Below, in pieces: positions 54,296 to 64,000 of a stretch of 64,000 nt of DNA. Source of the DNA: Syngnathus acus (lineage: Eukaryota > Chordata > Actinopteri > Syngnathiformes > Syngnathidae); assembly GCF_901709675.1 (NCBI RefSeq), contig NC_051105.1, forward strand, positions 14,910,572 through 14,974,571, read 5' to 3'. The translations under genes and the position numbers were made by a program. Each line of letters starts with the position of its first letter. Position 1 is the first letter of the stretch. The notes under the pieces are model-generated. The model was not told the origin of the DNA. It ran no database searches and was given only the letters and a program-made list of their open reading frames with translations.

Positions 54296-54631
54296 TGTCA
54301 CGACTCGTCCCCGATCATGTCCATAGTTTCTGTCCGTGTGTCTGTGTGCTCGCCCCTCCCCTCCTGTGTGCCCATGATCAGTGTGATCATTCTCACCTGC
54401 CTCTTGTTACCTGTCTTGTACTTAAGTCCTGTCTGTGTGTCACTCCCTGTCGGATCATTGATGTTGTTGTGTCAATGTCACTCTGTCGTTTTGTTTCACG
54501 TCTCTGTTCAGTTTCTGTTGTTGGTTTTGTTAGTGAGTCATGTCAGTTTACCGAGTCTGTTAGTTTGTGTTTGTCAATAAACCCTGGTCCAAGCTGCACT
54601 TGGTTGCCCATTTCCATTCTGATCCGTGACA
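54296..54631 (+). mobile_element. Solo LTR (Gypsy-like), copy B
   Basis: Begins TGTCACGACTCG and ends CCGTGACA, with a perfect 5-bp target duplication TACGT (54291-54295 and 54632-54636). It has CAATAAACCC and a TACTTAAGTCCTG promoter-like block, as in copy A at 27504. It is 336 bp. Confidence 0.85.
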
Positions 54632-55098
54632 TACGTTGTAATTGCAATCTTCAATATGGAACTTGCATTTATGACATGTCATTGCCTTGACTTTCACACT
54701 CTGGAAACCATGGCGGATGTCAAAGTGCAAAATAAAACCCAGGTTTACCCTGTACATTTTCATCATTTGGATAACAACTTGAAGAACAATTTTTTCAGTA
54801 CTACTTTAAAATAACGTGATTGGATATGTACAACTGCCAAATTAATTTGCACCACATTCAAAGGCACAGACAGAATGCCACCATTTTTTTCAAACAGGGC
54901 AAAGTTTATCATTGGAAAATGGTTCATTTGAATCTTGCAGCTAACATTTGCTTCATTCTTCAACAGCTAGGAAGTGAGTGTGAAACGCCCATGACAGGGA
55001 AAAGTAAGAGTTTTTTTTGTAGGCATTAGTCATTTAAAAAGAGGTCATAGCTGCAGTCATTTAAGTGAGTACTTTATTTCTATTTCTCTTTATTGTCA
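54632..55098. other. Unassigned sequence inside the AGACGTCT segment
   Basis: Contains small open stretches, but without clear splice borders or recognisable protein. It may be intron of the gene suggested by neighbouring candidate exons. Confidence 0.4.
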
Positions 55099-55168
55099 GA
55101 GTTTCTGAAGGTCATCGTGGAGCCCCTTCTGGCAATCCCTGGGCTGAGGAGTCTCAACTCTCGTTCAG

Positions 55169-55289
55169 AATGTGACGCGGAGAGTGGACGTGCCCATGAC
55201 TGATCTGGAGACCTTTGACATGATGTCCAAGGAAAGAAATGACAAACAGGATGCAAGACTGAATGACAGAATGATTAAGCTTAGAATTG
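55169..55289 (+). other. Candidate exon 2 within the AGACGTCT segment
   Basis: After CTCTCGTTCAG, 121 bp are open: VTRRVDVPMTDLETFDMM, then SKERNDKQDARLNDRM, followed by a GTTAGT donor-like site. The PMTDLETFD...R pattern weakly recalls the beginning of DUF4806-type domains, which occur in fish mobile-element genes. An alternative acceptor at 55099 would add EFLKVIVEPLLAIPGL in a different frame with a stop. Low certainty. Confidence 0.3.
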
Positions 55290-55502
55290 GTTAGTCAAAA
55301 TTTTGGATGTCCCCCCCCTCACTCTTGATAGCTTACAAATGGAACCTGTAGGGTTCTGTTTGGTTTAATTGCTGTACTGTCAAAGTTACTGACTTTTCAG
55401 TTACTTTTTTGCTTGATTTACAAGAAAAAAAGTCCTCAATTCAGTTTTGTCTACTCTTAATTCCACTCTTCTGAGACATTGTTCATAATTCCTTGTATAC
55501 AG

Positions 55503-55572
55503 ATTGCAAAGCAGTCTTGTGTTAGGAGGCCGCTGATATGAAGACCTGCATGTTTCCAAGACCATGGACAGG
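55503..55572 (+). other. Candidate exon 3 within the AGACGTCT segment
   Basis: TGTATACAG precedes a 70-bp stretch ending CCATGGACAG, followed by donor GTATGA. The splice borders are good, but the frame cannot be fixed. Confidence 0.2.
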
Positions 55573-55718
55573 TATGATTAGTTTGACATCTGTACTGTAG
55601 ATTAAAAAAAGACAACAGTGAAGGCTTACGATGTGGTGGGTGAGCTCAATGTTGACATTTTTTTCTGTTATAGACTCTACACAAATGACAATGACAACGT
55701 TCAAATATGCCTCTACAC

Positions 55719-55920
55719 CAGGGGTCTCAAACTCCAGTCCTCGGGGGCCGCATTCCTACATGTTTTCCAAGTTTCCCTCGTTAAACACACCCAAGGTGGT
55801 GCCTGATGTACATCGAGTTCAGCTTTGTAGAAGCTGTTGGCGACACGCACAGAGGCCACGGATGATGAAACAAGGACCGCAATGGCTTTAAAATGAAAAC
55901 AGGCTCCAGCGCTGAGTAGC
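55719..55920 (+). mobile_element. hAT-like non-autonomous fragment (CAGGGGTCTCAAACTCC end)
   Basis: Starts CAGGGGTCTCAAACTCCAG, then TCCTCGGGGGCCGCATTCC, a familiar fish hAT-type terminal sequence. The other end could not be found. Confidence 0.55.
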
Positions 55921-56281
55921 AAAGGGGGCTATCAAAAGCCCACAAGAGAGTGATGTTTATATTGTTGTGTTTCGCCGAGCTGGTTGTTATGTTTGATATG
56001 TCCTACATAAAATATGTAACGTAGTAGTTTTGTTCTATTAAATAGCCCCCATTTTTTAATACTGTATGTATATTTTTACATTTTTAAACATATGATTTAA
56101 AACCATTGCCCATTTATATTTGTGATGGTTGGATAATGTTTGAATTTTTTTTAATTTTTTTTTAGGTTCAATCATCGTTTTGGTGAATTTTAACATCAAA
56201 AGTTGTATTTTTATCTGCAGGTAACATAAGTATGACTGTTACTGAAACCTATTTCTGTATTCAAAAATTTAAATTTTCACA

Positions 56282-56339
56282 GCCTGGACCATCACTAATT
56301 AAAAATGCATTTTCACAACATCCTGGAACTACACAAAGG
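56282..56339 (+). other. Candidate exon 4 within the AGACGTCT segment
   Basis: AAATTTTCACAG precedes 58 bp open as PGPSLIKNAFSQHPGTTQ, followed by a canonical donor GTAAGG. It lies just before the right palindrome array. Confidence 0.25.
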
Positions 56340-56379
56340 TAAGGATCACAGGTTAAATGTATTGAAGAGAACCTCAATG

Positions 56380-56656
56380 TTGAATAGACATCTAGATGTT
56401 CAAATGATCACTAGCTATTAGCGCGATTAGCGCTAATCGCGCTAATAGCTACTAGCTAGGCATCATTCGAACGTCTACTCAATAAACGTCTAAAAAAACT
56501 TTCACATATCCCGTCTATCTAAAAGACGTCTAAAAGACGTCTAATAGACGTCTGCAGTAGATGTCTATAGCATAGACGTCGTCTGCAGCAGACATCTATT
56601 AAACGTCTAATAGACGTCTATTAGACGTCTATGCTATAGACATCTATGGCATAGAC
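56380..56656. repeat. Right AGACGTCT palindrome array
   Basis: About ten copies of AGACGTCTA and AGATGTCTA forms between 56500 and 56656, plus GCGCTAATCGCGCTAAT repeats at 56420-56450. It ends where a hAT-type end begins. Confidence 0.85.
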
Positions 56657-56775
56657 CAGTGATCCCCAACCTTTTTTGCGCCACGGGCCGGTTACGTGTC
56701 AGAAATATTTTCGCGGACCGGCCTTTATATAAATAAATAATACATTTATATAACTAAATAATACATTTATACAAA
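56657..56775 (+). mobile_element. hAT-like terminal fragment (CAGTGATCCCCAACC end)
   Basis: CAGTGATCCCCAACCTTTTT, then GCGCCACGGGCCGG, is a well-known vertebrate hAT-type terminal sequence. It is cut by the Rex1 3' end at about 56776. Confidence 0.65.
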
Positions 56776-59700
56776 TAAATTCAAGATTCAAGATTCAAGA
56801 TCCAAGAGTTTTTATTCGCCATGTTTGAGCGTGCCAAACAAGGAATTTGACTTCGGTAAAACACACCCTCTGTTCAACATATAGGTGACTAACAACACTC
56901 AGGACATGTGAATAATGGCAAAAACAGTGTAGACAAATTCAAAAGGTGTGAAGAGCAGGATGTTATTGCACAGTAATGCCTCTGAGACTCTATGAGTGGT
57001 GTGAGTTCATCAGAGCAACAGCCCGGGGGAAGAAGCTGTCTCGGTGTCTGCTGGTTTTGGCGTACCGAGCTCTATAACGCCGTCCGGAGGGGAGTAGTTC
57101 AAACAGACTGCAACCTGGGTGAGAAGGGTCTGTAGAGATGTTCCTTGCACGTTTCCTGGTCCTGGACAGGTACAAGTCTTGGATAGATGGGAGGTTGATT
57201 CCAATGATCTTTTCTGCAGTCCTGATTGTCCGTTGCAGTCTGTGCTTGTCTTGTTTGGAGGCTGATCCAAACCAGACAGTGATGGAGGTGCAGAGGACAG
57301 ACTGGATGATGGCAGTGTAGAAAGTCTTCAGAAGCTCTCGCGGCAGGTTGAACTTCTTGAGCTGTCTCAGGAAGTACAGCCTCTGCTGGGCCTTCTTCCG
57401 GACAGAGTCTATGTGGCCGGTCCATTTCAGGTCCCGAGAGATTGTGGTTCCCAGGAACTTGAAGGTGTCTGTGGAGAGAATAGTATTACTGCGGATAGTG
57501 AGGGGTAAAAGTGGTGAAGGGTCTCGCCTGAAATCCACTGTCATCTCCACGGTCTTGAGCGGGTTCAGCTCCAGATGGTTTTGGTTGCACCAGTGGACCA
57601 GCCGCTCCACCTCCTGTCTGTACGCAGTCTCATCACCGTCCTGGATCAGTCCGATGAGAGTGGTGTCGTCTGCATACTTCAGGAGCTTCACAGGAGAGTC
57701 ATCTGAGGAGAAATCATTGGTGTAGAGAGAGAAGAGCAGTGGGGAGAGGACGCACCCCTGAGGGGCTCCAGTATTGGTGGTCCGGGTGTCAGATGTGATG
57801 CCCCCCAGCCTCACACGCTGTCTCCTGTTGGTCAGGAAGCTGGTGATCCACTGACAGGTGGGGGCAGGCACCGCAAGCTGGATGAGCTTCTGTTGGAGGA
57901 TGTCAGGAGCGATGGTGTTGAACGCCGAGCTGAAGTCCACGAACAGGATCCTGGCGTACGTTCCTGGGGTGTCCAGGTGGTGCAGGATGTAGTGCAGTCC
58001 CATGTTGACCGCATCATCCACTGACCTGTTTGCCCGGTAGGCAAACTGGAGGGGGTCAAGCAGGGGGCCCGTGACCTCCTTCAGGTGGTTCAGCACTAAC
58101 CTCTCGAAAGATTTCATGACCACAGATGTCAGTGCGACGGGTCTATAGTCATTCAAACCTGTGATGGCGGGCTTCTTGGCCACTGGAACGATGGTGGAGC
58201 TCTTGAAGCACGAGGGCACCTCACACAGCTCCAGAGAACGGTTGAAGATCCGTGCAAAGGTGGGCGCCAGCTGTTCAGCGCAGACTTTCAAGCAGGAAGG
58301 TGACACGCCGTCTGGGCCCGGTGCCTTCCTGGTCTTTTGTCTCCGGAACATCTGGCGCACTTCCTCCTCGCGGACCTGGAGTGCGGGTGCGGCCTCTGCA
58401 AGAGAGAGAGTGGGTGACAACGATGATAGAGGTGTGGACAGAGCAGTTGTGGGGAGAGGTGAGTATGTAGATTGTGCTGCAGGAAGTCCCGTTGTGTGGG
58501 AGGACCGATCAAACCTGCAGTAGAACTTATTCAGCTGGTTAGCAAGCCTTGGGCTCTCCACAGGACGGGGGGTTCGTTTCTTGTAGCCCGTGATGCTCTG
58601 CAGACCTTTCCACACTGTTGAGGGATCAGGATTGGCAGAGAGGTGTCTCTTCAGGTTCTCCCCGTAACACCTCTTGGCTTTCCTGACCTCTCGGTTCAGT
58701 GTGTTTCTGGTCTGCCTGAACAGGTCGCGGTCGCCGCTCCTGTAGGCCTCCTCCTTGACTTTGCGCAGCCTCCTGAGGTTCGGTGTAAACCAAGGTTTGT
58801 CGTTGTTGTACGTGCAGAAGGTCTTAGTCTGCACACACAGATCCTCACAAAAACTGATGTATGATGTGACAGTGTCAGTGAGTTCATGCAAGTCTGAAGT
58901 TGCAGCTTCGAAAGCTCCCCAATCGGTGCAGTCAAAGCAGGCTTGGAGGTCCTGCCTTGACTCCACTGTCCACTTCCTCACAGTCCTCACCACAGGCTTA
59001 GAAGTTTTTAGTTTCTGCCTGTAGGCCGGGATCAGATGAACTAGACAGTGGTCCGAGAGTCCTAAAGCTGCACGAGCCGCAGAGTGGTATGCATCCTTGA
59101 TCACGGTGTAGCAGTGGTCCAGAGTCTGTGCCCCTCTGGTGGGACACGTTACGTGCTGTCTGTATCTGGGGAGTTCGTGTGCGAGGTTCGCCCTGTTAAG
59201 ATCACCCAGAACAATGATTAGTGAGTTTGGTAGAAGTTTCTCCATGTCTGTTACCTGGTCAGCCAGCATCTGCGTGGCTTCACTCGCACGTGCGTGTGGT
59301 GGGATGTAAACAGCCGCCATGACGATCGAGGAGAACTCCCGTGGTGAATAGAACGGCCGGCAGTTTATGAAAAGTGTTTCTAGGAGAGGGCTGCAAAACT
59401 CTTTCAACACCGTGACATCAGTACACCAACGTTCATTAATGTAGAAACAGAGACCACCTCCCTTTGATTTTCCGGAGAGCTCCGCGCTGCGATCTGCTCG
59501 CGTTAGCCTGAAGCCCGCTAGCTCAACGGCGTGGTGGGGCGTTCGTTCGCTGAGCCACGTTTCCACAAAGCACAGCGCGGCGGATCTGCTGAAGTCCGTG
59601 TTCCTTGAAGTGAGGAGCAGCAGTTCGTCCATCTTGTTCGCCAGGGAGCGGACATTCGCCAGATGAATTGACGGTAGGGCAGAACGGAACCCTCTCTGCC

Positions 59701-59845
59701 TCAGCCTTACGAGTGCTCCCGCTCGTTTTCCGCGCCGCCGTCGTCGTGCTAGCTTGTACAGCACCGCCGCTCCGGCTAGAATCTCCGACAAACAGTCTGA
59801 ATCGAAGAGAACAGGAGAGAAAATACCAGAAGAAGACTGTCCGAT
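56776..59845 (-). mobile_element. Rex1-type LINE with intact EN-RT ORF
   Basis: The 3' tail (TCTTGAATCTTGAATCTTGAA on the minus strand) lies at 56776-56805. The 3' UTR runs to 56989, the ORF covers 56990-59791, and a short 5' leader reaches about 59845. The 3' UTR and tail sequence differ from the Rex1 in the I-like LINE, so this is another subfamily. It joins directly to the 5' half of another Rex1 at 59846. Confidence 0.85.
56990..59791 (-). CDS. Rex1 endonuclease-reverse transcriptase, 933 residues
   Basis: One uninterrupted frame from [20 protein letters not shown]. After the basic N-terminus comes an APE-type endonuclease (residues about 40-260): [48 protein letters not shown] and [12 protein letters not shown] linker follows, then the RT (about 450-760): [60 protein letters not shown] and the catalytic [10 protein letters not shown]. 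The C-terminus has [14 protein letters not shown] and RRYRARYAK. All catalytic residues I can check are present. This is the only full-length retrotransposon ORF in the window and may encode active enzyme. GDLN in place of the common GDFN is a conservative change. Confidence 0.9.
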   Translation of the reverse strand: MSEILAGAAVLYKLARRRRRGKRAGALVRLRQRGFRSALPSIHLANVRSLANKMDELLLLTSRNTDFSRSAALCFVETWLSERTPHHAVELAGFRLTRADRSAELSGKSKGGGLCFYINERWCTDVTVLKEFCSPLLETLFINCRPFYSPREFSSIVMAAVYIPPHARASEATQMLADQVTDMEKLLPNSLIIVLGDLNRANLAHELPRYRQHVTCPTRGAQTLDHCYTVIKDAYHSAARAALGLSDHCLVHLIPAYRQKLKTSKPVVRTVRKWTVESRQDLQACFDCTDWGAFEAATSDLHELTDTVTSYISFCEDLCVQTKTFCTYNNDKPWFTPNLRRLRKVKEEAYRSGDRDLFRQTRNTLNREVRKAKRCYGENLKRHLSANPDPSTVWKGLQSITGYKKRTPRPVESPRLANQLNKFYCRFDRSSHTTGLPAAQSTYSPLPTTALSTPLSSLSPTLSLAEAAPALQVREEEVRQMFRRQKTRKAPGPDGVSPSCLKVCAEQLAPTFARIFNRSLELCEVPSCFKSSTIVPVAKKPAITGLNDYRPVALTSVVMKSFERLVLNHLKEVTGPLLDPLQFAYRANRSVDDAVNMGLHYILHHLDTPGTYARILFVDFSSAFNTIAPDILQQKLIQLAVPAPTCQWITSFLTNRRQRVRLGGITSDTRTTNTGAPQGCVLSPLLFSLYTNDFSSDDSPVKLLKYADDTTLIGLIQDGDETAYRQEVERLVHWCNQNHLELNPLKTVEMTVDFRRDPSPLLPLTIRSNTILSTDTFKFLGTTISRDLKWTGHIDSVRKKAQQRLYFLRQLKKFNLPRELLKTFYTAIIQSVLCTSITVWFGSASKQDKHRLQRTIRTAEKIIGINLPSIQDLYLSRTRKRARNISTDPSHPGCSLFELLPSGRRYRARYAKTSRHRDSFFPRAVALMNSHHS

Positions 59846-61993
59846 GTTTAACAGCGGAAGCCCAGGTGTTCCAGTTTTTCCACCAGATGTTGTGGAATGA
59901 TGGTGTTAAACGCTGAGCTGAAGTCCAGGAACAGCAACCGCACGTGGGTGTTCCTCTCCTCCAGGTGAGCCAGGCTCAGGTGAAGAACGGAGGAGATGGC
60001 ATCCTCAGTGGAGCGGTTCTGCCGGTAGGCAAACTGGAACGGATCGAATGTTGGGGGAGTCTGGAGACGATGTGATCTTTGAGCAGCCTTTCGAAGCACT
60101 TCATCATGATGGGAGTCAGTGCCACCGGTCTGTAGTCATTCCATGAGGTGATTTGAGGTTTCTTCGGCACCGGAATGATGGAGGCAGCCTTGAAGCACAC
60201 TGGCACTTTGGCTTGGTCCAGCGAGATGTTAAAAATGTCTGTGATGACACCAGCCAGCTGGCCTGCACATTCCTTGAACACCCGCCCAGGTATGTTGTCG
60301 GGGCCTGGGGCCTTACGTGGGTTGACTCTTCTCAGAGTCTTCCACACGTCGGCTGAGTCAAGGCAGAGGACCTCCTCTTCCTGGTGGGGAACAGTTTTAA
60401 CTGCCGGAGTGCTGTTTAGTGCCTCAAAACGCCCAAAGAAGTTATTTAGACCATTTAGGAAGTCAGCATCAACCTCACCCACCGGGGGGGAGGGTGAGTT
60501 GTAGTCCGTGATCGCCCGTATGCCTTGCCACATACTCCTGGTGTTATTGGCGTCGTGGAAAAAATCCTGAATTTTCCGACTGTGGCTTCGCTTCGCTAGC
60601 CTGATGGCACGGTTCAAGTTGGCTCTCGCTGTCCTCAGTGCCTCCTTGTCGCCAGACTTGAAGGCTGAGTTCCGTGCTCGTAGCATATGACGTACATCCT
60701 CAGTCATCCAGGGTCGTTGGTTGGCTCGGGTGATGATGTTCTTAGTGGTGCTGACGTCCTCGGAGCATTTGTTGATGTAGGCTGACACAGTCATGGCGTA
60801 CTCATCAATGTTGATCTGATTGTCATATGTTGCTGCTGATTTGAACATGTCCCAGTCAGAGCACTCAAAGCAGTCCTGGAGTGCCTCCATGGCCCCCTCA
60901 GACCACACCCTCACCTGCTTCACTGTGGGTTTTGCTCTGATCAGCAGGGGCCTGTATGCAGGGGTTAGCATAACAGATAGGTGGTCTGAAGAGCCGAGGT
61001 GGGGGCGGGGGGCTGCTCTGAATGCATCCTTTATATTTGTGTAAACCAAGTCCAGAGTGTTCTCTCCCCGAGTTGGAAAATCCACGTGTTGGTAAAAATG
61101 AGGGAGAATAGTCTTCATGCTAGCCTGGTTGAAGTCCCCAGCAATGATGAAAACCCCCCTCTGTGTGCGTGGATTGCAGCTCACTGATTGTCCGATAGAG
61201 AACCCTCATGGCCTCTTTAGTGTTAGCGCTAGGAGGCACGTACACAGCCGTGATGCTAACAACAGTAAACTCTCTGGGCAGGTAGAAGGGTCTGCAGTTA
61301 ACAGTCAAAAGCTCGATGTCCGAAGAGCAGAAGCTGGCGACAGATCTAGCATTTTTGCACCAGTTGTTGTTGATGTAGACACACAGCCCACCTCCTCGGG
61401 ATTTACCGCTTAGCTCGCTGTTTCTGTCGGCGCGGAATGTAGCGAGCCCCTCCAGGCTAACGGCGTTGTCCGGCATTGATGAGTTCAGCCATGTCTCCGT
61501 CAGGATGAGAGCGCAGCAGTTTCTAACTTCCCTCTTTGAAGAGAGTTCCAGTTTTAGATGGTCCATTTTATTATCCAGTGAGCGGACGTTGGAGAGGAAG
61601 ATGGATGGAAGCGGCGGTTTGTAGGGGTTAGCTCTCAGCTTAGCCGTTAGCCCACCTCGACAGCCGCGCTTTCGCCGCCGGTCACACCGCCTACGCTTAC
61701 TCCTCCTCCGGCGTGTGCTGCCCGGCGAGCCCGCTGCGTCGTGAGCTCCTGGGGCTAGCGCCCTAAGCACTCCGAGGCTACGCAAACAGACTAGGGTAGT
61801 TGTGGCTACGAGTCCGAAAACACTCGATGACCGTACCTCCAGCAGGCGCTGGCGATCGTACACTACTCTACTGGATGGATAAACTAAACTTTGTGTTGTT
61901 TGTAGTGTCCTAGGCGACATATTTTGTGAATATCCTCGTCGATTGCTGAGACGCGTAGCGGCCGCGGCCAACTGGGGCGCCGCCATCTTGGAT
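59846..61993 (-). mobile_element. Rex1-type LINE, 5' half only
   Basis: The 5' end near 61990 reads GGCGCCGCCATCTTGGATC in flank orientation. The coding region runs to FSSAFNTI...HLVEKLEHLGF at about 59850 and then stops at the junction with the other Rex1. The rest of its RT is absent from the window. It is inserted at CAGGT/GTCATTTCTTCATG of the longer-period satellite. Confidence 0.8.
59848..61986 (-). pseudogene. Rex1 endonuclease and RT N-terminal half, frameshifted
   Basis: The frame 61120-61986 starts MAAPQLAAAATRLSNRR and has a basic RRRRSKRRRCDRRRK stretch and the endonuclease motifs IFLSNVRSLDNKMDH, ALILTETWLNSS and GGGLCVYINNNWC. A frameshift at about 61130-61180 moves to the frame 59976-61184, with IIAGDFNQASM and LGSSDHLSVML, then the linker and RT start ([26 protein letters not shown]). 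A second shift near 60060 leads to 59848-60099, with FAYRQNRSTEDA and [12 protein letters not shown]. It ends before the catalytic box. Confidence 0.85.
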
Positions 61994-62090
61994 CAGGTTG
62001 TCATTTCTTCATGCGCAGTGATAAACTCCGCACTCTGAAGGACCCAAGAGCGCTTTTTACTATGCCAACTTAACCACAGTGACGTGAGGC
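61994..62090. repeat. Longer-period satellite, left flank unit
   Basis: GTCATTTCTTCATGCGCAG, then CACTCTGAAGGACCCAAGAG and CGCTTTTTACTATGCC. It matches the units at 63650 and 63838. Confidence 0.8.
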
Positions 62091-63494
62091 GACCGGGCGC
62101 GGACGCTAACTCACGCCCGGCAAGAGCGCTCGGAAGGCGGATAGGCTTTCACGGAAGCCCCGCCAGCAGGTCCGCGGGCCATTTAGGGTCCCATAAGTGA
62201 CCGTGCGCGGTCTCTAACTCACGCCCGGCAGGAGTGCTCGGAGGGCGGATAGGCTTTCAGGGAGGTACCGCCAGCCGGTCCGCGGGCTATTTAGGGTCCC
62301 ATAACTGACCGGGCGCGGTCTCAAACCCACGCCCGGCAGGAGTGCTCGGAGGGCGGATAGGCATTCACGGAGGTCCCGCCAGCCGGTCCGCGGGCTATTT
62401 AGGGTCCCATAACTGACCGGGCGCGGTCTCAAACTCAGGCCCGGCAGGAGTGCTCGGAGGGCGGATAGGCATTCACGGAAGTTCAGCCAGCCGGTCCGCG
62501 GGCTATTTAGGGTCCCATAACTGACCGGGCGCGGTCTCAAACTCAGGCCCGGCAGGAGTGCTCGGAGGGCGGATAGGCATTCACGGAGGTCCCGCCAGCT
62601 GGTCCGCGGGCTATTTAGGGTCCCATAACTGACCGGGCGCGGTCTCTAACCCACGCCCGGCAGGAGTGCTCGGAGGGCGGATAGGCATTCACGGAGGTCC
62701 CGCCAGCCGGTCCGCGGGCCATTCAGGGTCCCATACATGACCGGGCGCGGTCTCTAACCCACGCCCGGCGGGAGTGCTCGGAGGGCGGATAGGCATCCAC
62801 GGACGTCCCGCCAGCCGGTCCGCGGGCCATTCAGGGTCCCATACATGACCGGGCGCGGTCTCGAACTCAGGCCCGGCAGGAGTGCTCGGAGGGCGGATAG
62901 GCATTCACGGAGGTACCGCCAGCAGGTCCGCGGCCCATTTAGGGTCCCATAAGTGACCGGGCGCGGTCTCGAACTCACGCCCGGCAGGAGTGCTCGGAGG
63001 GCGGATAGGCTTTCACGGTGGTACCGCCAGCCGGTCCGCGGGCCATTTAGGGTCCCATAAGTGACCGGGCGCGGTCTCTAACCCACGCCCGGCAGGAGTG
63101 CTCGGAGGGCGGACAGGCTTTCACGGAGCTCCCGCCAGCCGGTCCGCGGGCCATTTAGGGTCCCATAAGTGACCGGGCGCGGTCTCGAACTCACGCCCGG
63201 CAGGAGTGCTCGGAGGGCGGATAGGCTTTCACGGTGGTACCGCCAGCCGGTCCGCGGGCCATTTAGGGTCCCATAAGTGACCGGGCGCGGTCTCTAACTC
63301 AGGCCCGGCAGGAGTGCTCGGACGGCGGATAGGCATTCACGGAGGTACCATCAGCCGGTCCGCGGGCCAATTAGGGTCCCATAAGTGACCGGGCGCGGTC
63401 TCTAACCCACGCCCGGCAGGAGTGCTCGGAGGGCGGACAGGCTTTCACGGAGCTCCCGCCAGCCGGTCCGCGGGCCAAATAGGGTCCCATAAGG
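62091..63494. repeat. Satellite array, thirteen 108-bp units
   Basis: GACCGGGCGCGG starts units at 62091, 62199, 62307, 62415, 62523, 62631, 62739, 62847, 62955, 63063, 63171, 63279 and 63387, and a partial unit starts at 63495. The spacing is exactly 108 bp throughout, so no unit has gained or lost a base. The units are GC-rich and contain CCGGTCCGCGGGCCATTTAG and GGGTCCCATAA. On the minus strand the period is a multiple of three, which gives long open frames with a 36-residue repeat; these are probably incidental. Confidence 0.97.
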
Positions 63495-64000
63495 GACCGG
63501 GGGCGGACGCTAAACCACGCACTCAACTCGGCACTCTGAAGCACCCAAGAGCGCTTTTTACTAGAAAACGTGCTCAGCTCGTCGAGAAAATGCACTCTAA
63601 GCAATACAATTGAAAATGCTTATAAAACATAAACCAAACGTTGCAGGTGGTCATTTCTTCATGCGCAGTGATAAACTCGGCACTCTGAAGCCCCCAAGAG
63701 CGCTTTTTACTATGCCAACCTAACCAGAGTGACGCGAGAGGCACCATCCAGAAAACGTGCTCAGCTCGTCGAGAAAATGCGATTTAAGCAATAAAACAAA
63801 AAATGCTTATAAAACATAAACCAAACGTTGCAGGTGGTCATTTCTGCATGCGCAGTGATAAACCCGGCACTCTGAAGCACCCAAGAGCGCTTTTTACTAG
63901 AAATAGTGCTCAGCTCGTCGAGAAAATGCGCTCTAAGCAATACAATTAAAAATGCTCATAAAACATAAACCAAACGTTGCAGGTGGTCATTTCTTTATGT
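63495..64000. repeat. Longer-period satellite, right side
   Basis: Units contain GTGGTCATTTCTTCATGCG, GCACTCTGAAG.CCCAAGAG, CGCTTTTTACTA, GTGCTCAGCTCGTCGAGAAA and CATAAACCAAACGTTGCAG. Copies start at about 63651, 63835 and 63985, with spacing of about 150-185 bp because some lack a CCAACCTAACCAGAGTGACG segment. The array runs out of the window. Confidence 0.85.

Larger units (their letters stand above)
53268..56656. mobile_element. Segment bounded by AGACGTCT palindrome arrays
   Basis: About 3.4 kb. The left array (53268-53770) and right array (56380-56656) consist of many copies of TAGACGTCTA and variants (TAGATGTCTA, TAGACCTAAA). The interior lacks the motif and holds several short, spliced-looking open stretches plus a solo LTR and a hAT-like end. 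Dense subterminal motif arrays are a known property of CACTA/EnSpm-type DNA transposons, so this may be such an element. I could not identify terminal repeats or a transposase. Confidence 0.5.

Noticed and set aside
53268-56656. AGACGTCT arrays as a CRISPR array or CRE enhancer cluster
   Set aside because: Spacing is irregular and repeats are only 10 bp, and the genome is animal. CRE needs TGACGTCA, which the motif does not form.
62214-63604. Minus-strand ORFs of 70-108 codons in the satellite as a repeat protein gene
   Set aside because: They follow from a 108-bp period divisible by three. There is no start context or flanking coding sequence, and the units differ without clear codon constraint.
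1-64000. Bacterial-type operons, ribosome binding sites, tRNA or rRNA genes
   Set aside because: None was seen. Content is entirely vertebrate repeat-rich DNA, and the only tRNA-related sequence is the ERV primer site.

Overview
This window is vertebrate nuclear DNA, almost certainly from a teleost fish. The main evidence is two near-full-length Rex3 (RTE-clade) LINEs, several Rex1/Babar-type LINEs, L2-type LINEs, a Penelope-like element, many hAT-type DNA transposons and a gammaretrovirus-like endogenous retrovirus. There is no operon structure, no rRNA or tRNA gene and no CRISPR array. Almost every long reading frame belongs to a mobile element. The only hints of host coding are short, splice-bounded exon candidates.

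Layout. 1-15300: pieces of a 'TACCG...ATAAGTCGC' element (family K1 here) hold a nearly complete but broken L2 LINE (1438-9158). That L2 is itself interrupted by a hAT transposon with a perfect 8-bp target duplication (3571-6027). Next come a hAT-type element with CAGGGCTGTGGA ends (9604-11046) and a second hAT (11144-15293) split by a full-length Rex3 (11250-14418). 15300-25700: SINE-like repeats, another K1 element carrying a different terminal-repeat element, a second CAGGGCTGTGGA element containing a large foldback, an LTR-like sequence, a (TATAA)n array and a second L2. 25700-40250: one possible host exon on the minus strand, then a single 5'-truncated I/Jockey-like LINE broken by six separate insertions (Tigger-like, hAT, Rex1, hAT, Rex3, Rex1 fragment). 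40250-50860: a minisatellite holds a Penelope-like element, which holds an ERV with identical 429-bp LTRs, a 5-bp target duplication, a short gag, almost no pol and an uninterrupted env. 50860-56660: a 1.75-kb K1 element with internal tandem duplications, then a 3.4-kb segment bounded by arrays of the palindrome AGACGTCT with several spliced-looking exons and a solo LTR. 56660-64000: a Rex1 LINE with an uninterrupted 933-codon EN-RT frame, fused to the 5' half of a second Rex1, then a satellite of thirteen exact 108-bp units embedded in a longer-period satellite.

Relative age can be read from the nesting. The I-like LINE is oldest among its guests. The ERV is very young by its LTRs. The element with the best-preserved replication ORF is the Rex1 at 56990-59791. 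Family names come from recognised protein motifs and terminal sequences, without database searches.
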